The notes under the pieces were generated by a model. It was not told the origin of the DNA, ran no database searches, and saw only the letters and a list, made by a program, of their open reading frames with translations. Positions 11,252-21,703 of a stretch of 64,000 nucleotides of DNA are shown one piece after another. The stretch comes from Tetrapyrgos nigripes. Taxonomy: Eukaryota > Basidiomycota > Agaricomycetes > Agaricales > Campanellaceae. Within the stretch, counting starts at the first letter, position 1. The number at the start of each line of letters is the position of its first letter. The stretch covers positions 248,001 through 312,000 of the forward strand of contig JAACJM010000002.1 of the NCBI GenBank assembly GCA_013368315.1, given 5' to 3'. The position numbers were made by a program, and so were the translations under genes.

Positions 11252-12765
11252 TTAGCCCTGACTTTCGAAAGGCATGAAGCTCAGAGACCTGGTTTGTTTT
11301 GATCGCCGCGAGGAAATAACTTCAGATGAGTAAGTGTCGTCATTTTTCTGTCTGGTGTTTAAACTGGCCAAAAGAACGTTGGAGTGGCTAATGGGTAAAG
11401 TCAGCGACATGTCGAGTGTGGAACGGGTAGGAATTTTACAGTTTTCCCAGAAAGAGAGCACTTAGATCAACGATAGTTTCAGTATTCAGAACAGTCCGAG
11501 ACAGGACCAAAGCACGTACTGCGTACTATAAACGAATTTTTGAGGCATAGTGATGTAGAGGATGAGTTCAACACCGGCTGCCACTGCTGTGATAGCACCA
11601 CTGCGAATAATGCGAATGATCAACTGGTCGATGAGGCTGTTTGTAAGACCGAAGTTGCTTTTGGAAGGGTGCAACTGGAAATTTTATGTTAATTATAAGA
11701 AAGCGAGGAGATCCGGGTATTGATGAGAGAATTTGCTATGATTAGCATGCATGTCGCGATGAGGATATCTACAACGAAGCTTCCAGCAAGCCAGACCTAG
11801 TAAATATCGTTGTGAAGTACAAGCATTATTGTCTGAAATTTGAGACCTACCGTGAATATTGGCGTGAGCAATTCTATATCCACGATATCCACTGTGGCTG
11901 ACTGTGAACCTGAGTGCTCATACTAGGATGAGTTAGCCATCGGTACTCACCTTGATGAAAGCAACGAAACAACCAATGAATTGAGCCAGCGCGATCTGTT
12001 AAGCAGAATTAAGTACGAATAACATGGAATTTGAACCAAACGTTTTGCATACCAACGCAGTAAGCACTGTAGCGGCCTTCGCTATCGTGTTATGCCCAAG
12101 AATCCGGATGCGCCTTGAGAAGAGGAATATTTTGTCAGCTAAATATGACGGTGCATATCACACTGACCATGCAAAGAAGAATTAAATCAGAGCCGCGACT
12201 GTGGTATATAATCAGAAATGCAGAATCATGCTGAAGGATGGAAACACCAAATACCTATACCGCACATCACTGGAAACGTGTACGCAGTCCACGGTGGAGC
12301 AGCCAGCGCAGCAGGATCACCCCAGCCCAGAATCAGAATTCCCCAACTTGAATGAGTAGCGAAAATCGTCTGTACGATGTCGAGCACGATACACGTAGCG
12401 ACTAAGCAGGCCTATTCAGACGTACGAATCGTAACTGAGTGACACGTCTCTTACCCAAAACCTGGATCCATTTCGAGTCCCTATGTCGGGAATTGTAGTA
12501 GACATCTGAAATTACGATGGTTAATCAAGACTCAGAAGCAAAAGAAAATAAAGTATTCACAAGCTTGAACCACCAGTCCACCTAACAACGCCATGTTGAG
12601 GATTGTCCCACTAATTCAGCGGCGTCGAGGTAAGTAGAGGAAGTGTGCGAGAAGTATGCCGTACAAGAGGACCAGTACTAGTGTACTCCAGTCAGAATCA
12701 CGTTGAAATATGAGGGTGCGCAGGTTGACTTACAAGAGCAAGAAGGGCTCGCCGGCGTGAGACAT
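11252..12765 (-). CDS. DUF6534-type seven-helix membrane protein
   Basis: Read from 12765 down to 11252, about ten short exons give a polytopic protein: 'GTILNMALLGGLVVQAYVYY', then 'DSKWIQVLVATCIVLDIVQTIF', 'GCFVAFIKH' (part of a helix), 'VWLAGSFVVDILIATCML', and 'TNSLIDQLIIRIIRSGAITA' leading into 'AGVELILYI'. It ends in a soluble tail with 'SNVLLASLNTRQ'. These blocks, with alternating hydrophobic helices and the T-N-x-L-I-D/I-I-R segment, are the signature of the basidiomycete DUF6534 family, which has no known biochemical role. The N-terminal exons (11 residues from ATG 12765, then a tiny exon) are the least certain part. It is convergent with the DMATS gene. A role in transport or sensing for the neighbouring pathway would be pure inference; the family is very common across mushroom genomes. 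Confidence 0.8.
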
Positions 12766-13798
12766 CTTCAGACCGCGCTGTAGAGTACCTCCCTCCTAGG
12801 ATTTATATGTTGCGTTCAGTTTGTCTGTCAAACAAGCTTTATGAGGATGGCCTCCGAGTCATGATTAGGTTCCTCAACCGAGGCACTAAATTTTTTTCGG
12901 ACCCCTTGGATGCCGGTGTTCTTTCGTGCTAAGGAAGTGTTTCTGTGATGAGTCGCCTGCGGTCCGCGAAATTTTCCTCTTCCCATAGTTGGCGCACCCT
13001 CGATAGGATGCCTATAGTAGAATCATCTTTGTTATTGCCCGGAAGCTACGCTCATGTAGCCCGGAATATTTCCTACAGACCTCAAGCCACTGCGGGGTTT
13101 GATCTTGTTTTCACCTACGTATTAGGGTTCTGTAGATCATAATGTGACCAACTAGGAATACATATCATCCGTTGATTTTCTCCCCTCTAATTCCTGAACC
13201 TCTTTTCAACGGCGCGACGCCAAGCTTTTCGAAGACGACATCATCACATGACTCCGCAACAGCTTGCTGGCAAACCGCGACCAGCTGCATTCAGTCTTTC
13301 CAGGTCTTTGAGCCCTTTTCCCTCCCATATAAAGCAAGTCATTTACCCTAGACAGCATCCTCACTCTTCAGATAGCCTTACTATGAAGAAACAGGCCTTC
13401 TTCTCCCGTCCTCCTGAGGAACCAAGTCATATAGCTGGACTGCAAAGTGACAAATTTCGGGCGCAACACCGTGAGTACTCCCTCCAAGACTTCCATTCAT
13501 TTCTCCAAATCAACCATGTGTGATACTGGGCAGTTGACCTCGAAATTTTCCGTCTTTTATTGATACATGATGTACAGGTATCTTCCATTGCCCACCGACA
13601 GAATCGAAAGAATACTCTCAAGTTCCTTTTGATCTCATACCCATATCCCATAATCATCATTATTCACATGAAATCGACACCACTAGTACCAAGCGGGTGC
13701 ATGCGCAAGGCCTAGGACCAGTAGCCGTATATAAGAAGTTTCCGAGATTCTGGAGGAGTACACCGAGGGTCCAACTTCAAGCGACATTTCTCCTGTTG
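12766..13798. other. Intergenic region and FAD-oxidase promoter
   Basis: This stretch separates the divergently transcribed DUF6534 and FAD-oxidase genes. Open frames at 12945-13142 and 13248-13523 lack recognisable features. The TATA box of the downstream gene is at 13728-13734. Confidence 0.4.
13728..13734 (+). promoter_or_regulatory. TATA box of the FAD-oxidase gene
   Basis: TATATAA lies 71 nt before the ATG at 13799. It lies downstream of an in-frame upstream ATG at 13697, which argues that 13799 is the real start. Confidence 0.5.
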
Positions 13799-16597
13799 AT
13801 GATGGGGCTCCTCTCAATCACTCTTGCTCTTGCTCTTTGCAGCGGTTCGGCACTGTTCCCGGGATTGTCGACGACGACGGTGTCGGTTGTCGCGGGAGGT
13901 GAGCCAACGATTTCATTATGAACACTGCATATGTTGACGCTGATGCTGTGTCTGACTGAATGACTTGACTCGTCTCCCCGACCAACACAATCATCGTTAT
14001 CATCAACGCAACACCCTCATCATCCGCCATCCCGTCTTATCATTGTCCCGTCTCGTCTCCAGCCGAGGTATACAACACGTTCGATGGACCAGGATTCCCA
14101 GCATGTAATGCGGTGTCGCACGTATACCGACCATCAACGGTGGACGAGATGGTTGAGATAGTAAAGAACGCGAGTAGCCAAGGGATTCCTGTTCGGGCTA
14201 GTGGGGTGAATTCCAGACTCATACTACTTCTACGTTCAACTGACTCTTTTCTTTCCCTTAAGAATGCACACATGTGGTGTACGTCTCGATTTCCAGTTAT
14301 TCAGTCGTCAAATCCTCATATCAATACCAATACCAATACCTCATTTTTCCGTCCTTATTCCTTCTTACAGATGACACCATGTGCTCTGACGACCCCGAGA
14401 CCATCATCATCAAGACAGACGCCGTGAATCGAATTTCGGATCTAGAGCTAAACGATGGTGTTGGTAGTGTGATGATCGAAGCTGGAGCGACATTTCCGCA
14501 GGTGTAAGTCGGTATCCAATCGTCCGCTTGACCTTCTAAGCACTAATTGATGTTTGGATACTTAGTGCCCAATGGTTACATGACCACGGAGCCGCGTTGG
14601 GGTACACTCTCGGTAAGTCAAACTCGTTTGATAGCGCGTCAGATCTTCATACTCATTGGCCTTATTCCTCGTCAGTAAATTGGAACATCACCATGGGTAT
14701 GTCTGTCCCAGCGTTTCACTTTACACTTCCTGTTAGTACATATGGCTCACGCATATATTTCATCCAGCCGGTGCTATCGCCATGGGAGCCCACAGATCCT
14801 CACTTCGTGAAGATTCTCAAGTATCGGCCGCAGCTCTTGCGATGGATATTATCAACGGGAAAGGTGTGCATTCTTCAAGTTCGCTTTCAAGGAAAAGAAA
14901 TCGATTCGGTCACTGACTAATCTTATCGCAGGCGAACTGATCCACATCGAAAAAGACGACTCCGACACCTGGCTCGCAGCCACCACCTCCCTTGGTCTTC
15001 TCGGCATCATCGCTCGAGTAAAGTTTGCAGTCCAAGCTGACTATAAGGTTTATGCAAACCAGACTATTTTGGATGAGGATGAGGTATTGGGTTTGAATGG
15101 GGATTATGATATATTCGAAGAGGTTTCGCCATATGTTACTGCCAATTATTGGGTGGGTTTCCGTTTTATCTTTCAACTTTGCTCATCTTTTCGTCGAGAC
15201 TGATGATTCTGATTCCTGACGCTGACGCGGTGTAGTGGTGGCCTGGCCAGAAGAAATTCCACCTCAGAACCTATGGTGTCGTTCCCATTGAGACTTCTGG
15301 AAATGCGTTCCAGGTACGCAATCCTTCTCCTTCAGTTCATTTTAACATCTAAATGATCATATCGTGTTTGTCTCATACTCATGGTATCACGGTAACAGTC
15401 AACCTTCTCCGTCACTCCCTTCGAAGGAGACACTGCCCGTAATCTGTTGAACGCAGGTCAGAACCTGAGTCTGCCGAATTTCGTTTCAGAGGGGATTTTC
15501 TTTGGGTTGTGGTCTGCTCCCAATTTCCATGGTATGTTCTCACGGTCATTGTTTCCTCCTTCATGAGCGGGTTTGAATGTTGACGACTACATCATCCCCC
15601 ATCTATCCCATAAGACAAACAAACCGATCTACCTCTCCTCTTCTGGCCCGTCAAGGGCTGGTCTTACGACGTCCTCATCGGAGGGTTATACCCCAACCAA
15701 TTACCTGAATGGGATTACGACTTACATGGAAAGACACTTGAATTAGCGGTTCCTGTTACGCAGGGACAAGCGTTGTTGAAGAGGGTGAGGGAGTTGTTTG
15801 ATGAAGCTGCGGCAGATGGAAAGGCGGTTACGGCGACTTATAGGAGTGGAATTAATATTAAGGTGAGCTTTTATCTTCACGGCACTATTAATTAATTATC
15901 GGTTTCAAGTTGGCTAATATGAGCTCGTACGTTGGAATTAGTTTGGCAAGCCGTTCGATAGTTTCCTCGGACAGACGACTGAGCGTGTCGGGGATGTTCA
16001 AGCGGATTGGTCTAAGGTGAGTGTACACGCTCAAACTAGTCCTTATTCCTTGATCCTGATCCTTCTGTATGGTATGTGACCGTATAGGGTGCTCTGATGT
16101 TCGATTTTCCCTCATTCGTCCCCACCACGGGTGATCACCATCGTTATAACGAGGAATGGTCAGTAGATTATTCATTTCTTGTGCACCCTTTCGAGAAATC
16201 CTGAGCCTGAACTCATGCCGAAAATCATTTTGTTTTGTAGGTATGCCAAGTTGGCGACTACGCTCATTAACGAGGTATGGACTATCTTTCCTTTTAGAAG
16301 CGCCTTACTCTGACGTTATTCGTTACCTCCTTCTCATAGTTCCCTGTCCGGCCTCACTGGACAAAGAACACTCGTAGCATTTTCCAGCAGGCTTTGAAGA
16401 ATTTGGATCAGGACGTGAGTACTTTTCTCTTCGTTCACTCACTTTCATTTTTCTGTCCATTTCATCCATCTTTCACCATGCTAACTAATCGCGGTGCTAT
16501 CCAGAGCATCACTCGTTTCTCTCAAGTCCGCAAAGAATTCGACCCCGATGGTACCTTTAAGAGTATCGTTGGCGAGATTATTGGGGTCATGGATTGA
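13799..16597 (+). CDS. Secreted FAD-linked oxidase, sugar-lactone-oxidase-like
   Basis: About 15 exons from ATG 13799 to TGA 16595-16597. The first residues (MMGLLSITLALALCSGSALF) form a signal peptide. Exons 2-6 carry an FAD_binding_4 (VAO/PCMH) domain: 'HVYRPSTVDEMVEIVKNASS', 'PVRASGNAHMW', 'GAHRSS' and 'TSLGLLGIIARVKFAVQ'. The C-terminal half ends in 'FPVRPHWTKNTRSIFQQ' and 'FDPDGTFKS', the layout of the D-arabinono-1,4-lactone/gluconolactone oxidase (ALO) family, where RPHWGK is usual; here Gly is replaced by Thr. Such enzymes oxidise sugar lactones or related alcohols with O2, producing H2O2. With a signal peptide it probably works outside the cell. FAD oxidases also act in fungal secondary metabolism, so a link to the isonitrile pair is possible but unproven. 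The start was chosen for the signal peptide and upstream TATA; the ATG at 13697 would add 34 residues. Confidence 0.85.
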
Positions 16598-16603
16598 ATT
16601 GAG

Positions 16604-16981
16604 ATGTTCGGGAAGTGGCCTTGCATTGGGCTGCACCAATGGACATTTGGTTTGCGTTTGGTTGAGATCGGCGGTCTGGAGAATGCGACCCTTGGTTTAG
16701 TTAGGCCTAGGTTGAGGCACTGGCAACGGACTACAAAGCATTGGCTGTATGTGTGTATTTACCAATGAACTGTGGACTCCAATTTCCAGCTGAGGATCCT
16801 ATACGAGTACTCGAGGAAGAATAAGCTGGACCCAGATATACCGATTGCGAGGATGTGGCATGTCGAGAGTTGGTTCCCGAAGACGAGGGAGAGGGGTAGG
16901 AAGAGTGGGGTTGAGGTCGTTTCTGAGGGTCCGGAGAACTGGGACGTTGATGATGATGAAACAGAAGACAATGGTTGGTGA
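16604..16981 (+). pseudogene. C-terminal fragment of an unrecognised protein
   Basis: Right after the FAD-oxidase stop, two coding-like pieces read through a plausible GT-AG intron (about 16751-16791). The first is rich in Trp and Gly ('GLHQWTFGLRLVEIGG'). The second runs 'LYEYSRKNKLDPDIPIARMW', then a basic stretch and an acidic tail ending at the TGA at 16979-16981. Composition and the intron look genuine, but there is no start region, so this is either the 3' end of a destroyed gene or an unusual 3' exon. I do not recognise the family. Confidence 0.35.
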
Positions 16982-17135
16982 GATTATTGGAGTTATGCAT
17001 TGAAGCAAGTTAGGTTTTCATAGATGATACGGCGCAGTTAATGAGGAGGGACTACACTACTATACGACGCATTAACGGTATGTATGTATGTACGCAATGA
17101 TTAGTACTAGCAGGAGACTGTTTCTAGTAGGAATC

Positions 17136-17371
17136 TAATAGACTTAGGTTATCTTAGCGAATAGTCTTAGTGAGAGTCACAAAGTGGGGGGTAAGAGCGT
17201 GCGAACGTATCTCGCTTGACTCTCAAGTATATATCATTAATCAGAGTAGTATAACAATATAAATAGTCTAAGTATATCCGTATGATCATTTGACCGTATG
17301 TCCGCAGTACTTGATTGATTGCCGTATGCGTAGTAGCTTAGTAATATGATCGTTATCATTAAATTCCAACA
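17136..17371 (-). repeat. Copia-1 3' LTR
   Basis: 236 bp. In element orientation it begins TGTTGGAATTT and ends CTAAGTCTATTA. It matches the other LTR base for base as far as I can check. Confidence 0.95.
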
Positions 17372-17378
17372 CTCCCCT

Positions 17379-18279
17379 TCAAGCGGATATCCCTAGTAAT
17401 CGGGAGAAACGCTTGATCTTATCAGCGGAGAGAGCTTTCGTAAGTATATCCGCAAGTTGATCATTAGTTGACACATGTTTAACTCGTATGTATCGTTGAT
17501 GTATCCGATCAGTAAGAAAGTTTTTACGGATATTGAAATGCTTAGTTCTCTGAGTATGTTGTTCTTCAGGAGCACGTATAATTGCCAAAGTAGATGCACT
17601 ATCTGAGTTGATAAGTACTGGCTCCTGTTCGGCATTTAGAATTTCTTCTATAAAACCTTTCAAATAAATAGCTTCTTGTGAGGCATATGCGAGTGCGCAA
17701 AGTTCAGCCTCTGTAACTGATAAAGTTACCAGTGTGCCTCGCTTACTTGACCAAGAAATAAGCGATTCAGCAAATTTGAATGCATAGCCCATGATTGGTT
17801 TATTGCCATACGTGGACATACCATCAGAGTCGGCAAATCCATAAGTAGAAGTGATAGTAGGGCTCCCTAGGTTGAGCCAGTAATCGCAAGTTCCTTTTAG
17901 ATAAAGATAGCATTGTTTAGCTGCAGCGTAATGCTCTTCACCTGGATCATTAAGGTATCTTGCTAGTTGACCAGTACAATATGTAATGTCTGGCCTAGTG
18001 CAGTCAGCGACATATCGTAAACCACCGACTAGTGACATATAGTGTTTAATAGCAGCGGCGTCCCGTTGCAGTTCACTCCCAGGTCTAGGGCTAAGATTTT
18101 GCCCGGGTAGCATAGGTGTACGGCGTGCATGTAATTGGTCAAAATTGTATCGTTTGAGAATATTCTCAATGTAATGTTTCTGACGGAGTTTAATAGTATG
18201 ATTATTCCTATCTCGTTGAATTTCCATACCGAGAATCCAGTGGATTTCTCCACCGTCAGTGACTTGGACGTGTCCACTA
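17379..18279 (-). pseudogene. Copia-1 pol, C-terminal part (end of RT and RNase H)
   Basis: The minus-strand open frame runs from the TA at the Tc1-A junction to the stop at 17379. It begins at 'GHVQVTDGGEIHWILGMEIQ' of the RT thumb and continues through the connection and the RNase H domain ('GYAFKFAESLISWSSKRG', 'TEAELCALAYASQEAIYLK', 'TKHFNIRKNFL'). The frame is intact but cut off from the rest of pol by the Tc1-like insertions. Confidence 0.9.
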
Positions 18280-19916
18280 CAGTGGCCAAAAAAATTGTCC
18301 ACATGTTTGGCACTTTTGGAAAGATTGCTGATTTAAGAGCTATTGAGCAGAAATCTCAAAACATGGCTGGTGGTAGCAAGAAAGCCTTTGATTAGAGCTA
18401 CAATAATCTGTCTGTTTTGTCTTATTTGGCCAAATATCTGTGGAGTTATGATTGATTTAAAATTGTATGTCATTTGGACAATTTTTTGAGTTGCCACTTC
18501 AAAATCATTATTGCAATAACCTGATGTGTTATACATGATGTCATGGGTGGAGCTGTACAGTAATGTGATGTATACACTACAATGATGTCATAGCTGCCAG
18601 CTGGAGCATACATAGCAACATACAGATGCTCTACAGCTTCTATGAAAATCATGGGGTCCCTCATATCAGCCCAGAAAGACAATCTCTACTCTCTCCTCCA
18701 AACTGCCCCTCCCTCTATCAAAATTTCAGCTCAGACTGAAGTATGAAAGCAGAGTGTTGCTTTTATAGGTAGAGAGACATGTTCTGATAAAGGAAACCAT
18801 TGGATATAGTACTTTAGAAAGTTAATACCCAGCTGAAAAATGGCCACCTCTGGATCAACTCCCATATTATTAATGCTTTCCAGGATTTTGTTACTTAAGA
18901 TGGTCATATAGTGTTTGCAATATATCTTCCCCTTCATCTGGACCATTTTTACTGCTTACTGTTGCCCCATACCCTACCCCATCATGTCATTTTCTCTCTC
19001 AAATGTCATCATTTCTGTCACATCTTGCTGTACCATGAATTTATCTCTCTTTTCTCACACATGCTGGGGCATATTTGCCCCAAAATAATTGGTTTTGGTC
19101 TTATCTGAGAAAATAACCCACTTCTAGCCTTCTACAGCCTGGTCTTTTTACATCTGTGCAAACTTCAAGTGAGCCTTGCTGCAAGTCACTGTAAGTTTGC
19201 ACTTGTTCTGTGTTTTGGAGATCGCCACAAGACGTTTTCAGGAATGTTTTGGCTGTTATAGGTTGGGACAGGTTGTCCAAGAAGAGCCTTGATGTTTCAG
19301 GCCACTTGTGTAGCAATCTGGCTTTACCAGAATGGATTTTTTCCCAATCTAACCTCTTCACAAGTAGTAGAGAGCCTCCTAGGACACCCTGCTGTATTGT
19401 TCTCATTGTCTGTATTTGTCTTTTAAGCCACAAAAGCAACTCTTGGCTTCCATACTCCAGTCTGAGCTGCAATTTTTGCAGATGGAGAGGCAGTTAAGAG
19501 GAGAGAGTAGAGATTGTCTTTCTGGGCTGATATGAGGGACCCCATGATTTTCATAGAGGCTGTAGAGCATCTGTATGTTGCTATGTATGCTCCAGCTGGC
19601 AGCTATGACATCATTGTAGTGTATACATTACATTACTGTACAGCTCCACCCATGACATCATGTATAACACATCAGGTTATTGCAATAATGATTTTGAAGT
19701 GGCAACTCAAAAAATTGTCCAAATGACATACAGTTTTAAATCAATCATAACTCCACAGATATTTGGCCAAATAAGACAAAACAGACAGATTATTGTAGCT
19801 CTAATCAAAGGCTTTCTTGCTACCACCAGCCATGTTTTGAGATTTCTGCTCAATAGCTCTTAAATCAGCAATCCTTCCAAAAGTGCCAAACATGTGGACA
19901 ATTTTTTTGGCCACTG
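18280..19916 (-). mobile_element. Tc1/mariner-like element, copy A
   Basis: 1637 bp starting CAGTGGCCAAAAAAATTG and ending in its reverse complement, flanked by TA at 18278-18279 and 19917-19918 as Tc1/mariner insertions are. Terminal inverted repeats are very long: about 400 bp nearly identical, then about 90 bp diverged. The middle encodes a decayed transposase on the minus strand with several stops. One stretch ('KIYCKHYMTILSNKILESI' followed by 'VAIFQ') matches the region just before the second catalytic Asp of Tc1 transposases. It must have moved with help from another source. Confidence 0.85.
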
Positions 19917-20066
19917 TACTAGGACTTAAGAAGTCTACTTACGATAATGCGGTATTCTACCGATATCATGAGAATAAACTCATTTTAATACTATCTTGTC
20001 ACGTCGATGACATTACTTTATGTACTATCAACAAAGCTACTGCACAAGCTTTTGTTACTGCACTTA
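19917..20066 (+). pseudogene. Inverted Copia-1 RT fragment carrying the catalytic H-V-D-D
   Basis: This 150-bp piece encodes 'LGLKKSTYDNAVFYRYHENK' and the polymerase active site 'SCHVDDI' on the plus strand, whereas the rest of Copia-1 is on the minus strand. At both TA junctions the codons join the flanking halves in frame if the piece is flipped back. It is therefore the missing middle of the RT domain, inverted in place. Confidence 0.9.
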
Positions 20067-21703
20067 CAGTGGCCAAAAAAATTGTCCACATGTTTGGCAC
20101 TTTTGGAAGGATTGCTGATTTAAGAGCTATTGAGCAGAAATCTCAAAACATGGCTGGTGGTAGCAAGAAAGCCTTTGATTAGAGCTACAATAATCTGTCT
20201 GTTTTGTCTTATTTGGCCAAATATCTGTGGAGTTATGATTGATTTAAAACTGTATGTCATTTGGACAATTTTTTGAGTTGCCACTTCAAAATCATTATTG
20301 CAATAACCTGATGTGTTATACATGATGTCATGGGTGGAGCTGTACAGTAATGTAATGTATACACTACAATGATGTCATAGCTGCCAGCTGGAGCATACAT
20401 AGCAACATACAGATGCTCTACAGCCTCTATGAAAATCATGGGGTCCCTCATATCAGCCCAGAAAGACAATCTCTACTCTCTCCTCTTAACTGCCTCTCCA
20501 TCTGCAAAAATTGCAGCTCAGACTGGAGTATGGAAGCCAAGAGTTGCTTTTGTGGCTTAAAAGACAAATACAGACAATGAGAACAATACAGCAGGGTGTC
20601 CTAGGAGGCTCTCTACTACTTGTGAAGAGGTTAGATTGGGAAAAAATCCATTCTGGTAAAGCCAGATTGCTACACAAGTGGCCTGAAACATCAAGGCTCT
20701 TCTTGGACAACCTGTCCCAACCTATAACAGCCAAAACATTCCTGAAAACGTCTTGTGGCGATCTCCAAAACACAGAACAAGTGCAAACTTACAGTGACTT
20801 GCAGCAAGGCTCACTTGAAGTTTGCACAGATGTAAAAAGACCAGGCTGTAGAAGGCTAGAAGTGGGTTATTTTCTCAGATAAGACCAAAACCAATTATTT
20901 TGGGGCAAATATGCCCCAGCATGTGTGAGAAAAGAGAGATAAATTCATGGTACAGCAAGATGTGACAGAAATGATGACATTTGAGAGAGAAAATGACATG
21001 ATGGGGTAGGGTATGGGGCAACAGTAAGCAGTAAAAATGGTCCAGATGAAGGGGAAGATATATTGCAAACACTATATGACCATCTTAAGTAACAAAATCC
21101 TGGAAAGCATTAATAATATGGGAGTTGATCCAGAGGTGGCCATTTTTCAGCTGGGTATTAACTTTCTAAAGTACTATATCCAATGGTTTCCTTTATCAGA
21201 ACATGTCTCTCTACCTATAAAAGCAACACTCTGCTTTCATACTTCAGTCTGAGCTGAAATTTTGATAGAGGGAGGGGCAGTTTGGAGGAGAGAGTAGAGA
21301 TTGTCTTTCTGGGCTGATATGAGGGACCCCATGATTTTCATAGAAGCTGTAGAGCATCTGTATGTTGCTATGTATGCTCCAGCTGGCAGCTATGACATCA
21401 TTGTAGTGTATACATCACATTACTGTACAGCTCCACCCATGACATCATGTATAACACATCAGGTTATTGCAATAATGATTTTGAAGTGGCAACTCAAAAA
21501 ATTGTCCAAATGACATACAATTTTAAATCAATCATAACTCCACAGATATTTGGCCAAATAAGACAAAACAGACAGATTATTGTAGCTCTAATCAAAGGCT
21601 TTCTTGCTACCACCAGCCATGTTTTGAGATTTCTGCTCAATAGCTCTTAAATCAGCAATCTTTCCAAAAGTGCCAAACATGTGGACAATTTTTTTGGCCA
21701 CTG
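20067..21703 (+). mobile_element. Tc1/mariner-like element, copy B
   Basis: 1637 bp, an essentially exact inverted copy of copy A, flanked by TA at 20065-20066 and 21704-21705. The small differences between the two long terminal repeats are shared: copy A's left end equals copy B's right end. The transposase relic runs on the plus strand (about 20511-21250) with stop codons and no intact DDE catalytic domain. Confidence 0.85.

Noticed and set aside
13697..13921. Upstream ATG at 13697 for the FAD oxidase
   Set aside because: It lies before the TATA box and would bury the signal peptide 34 residues into the protein.
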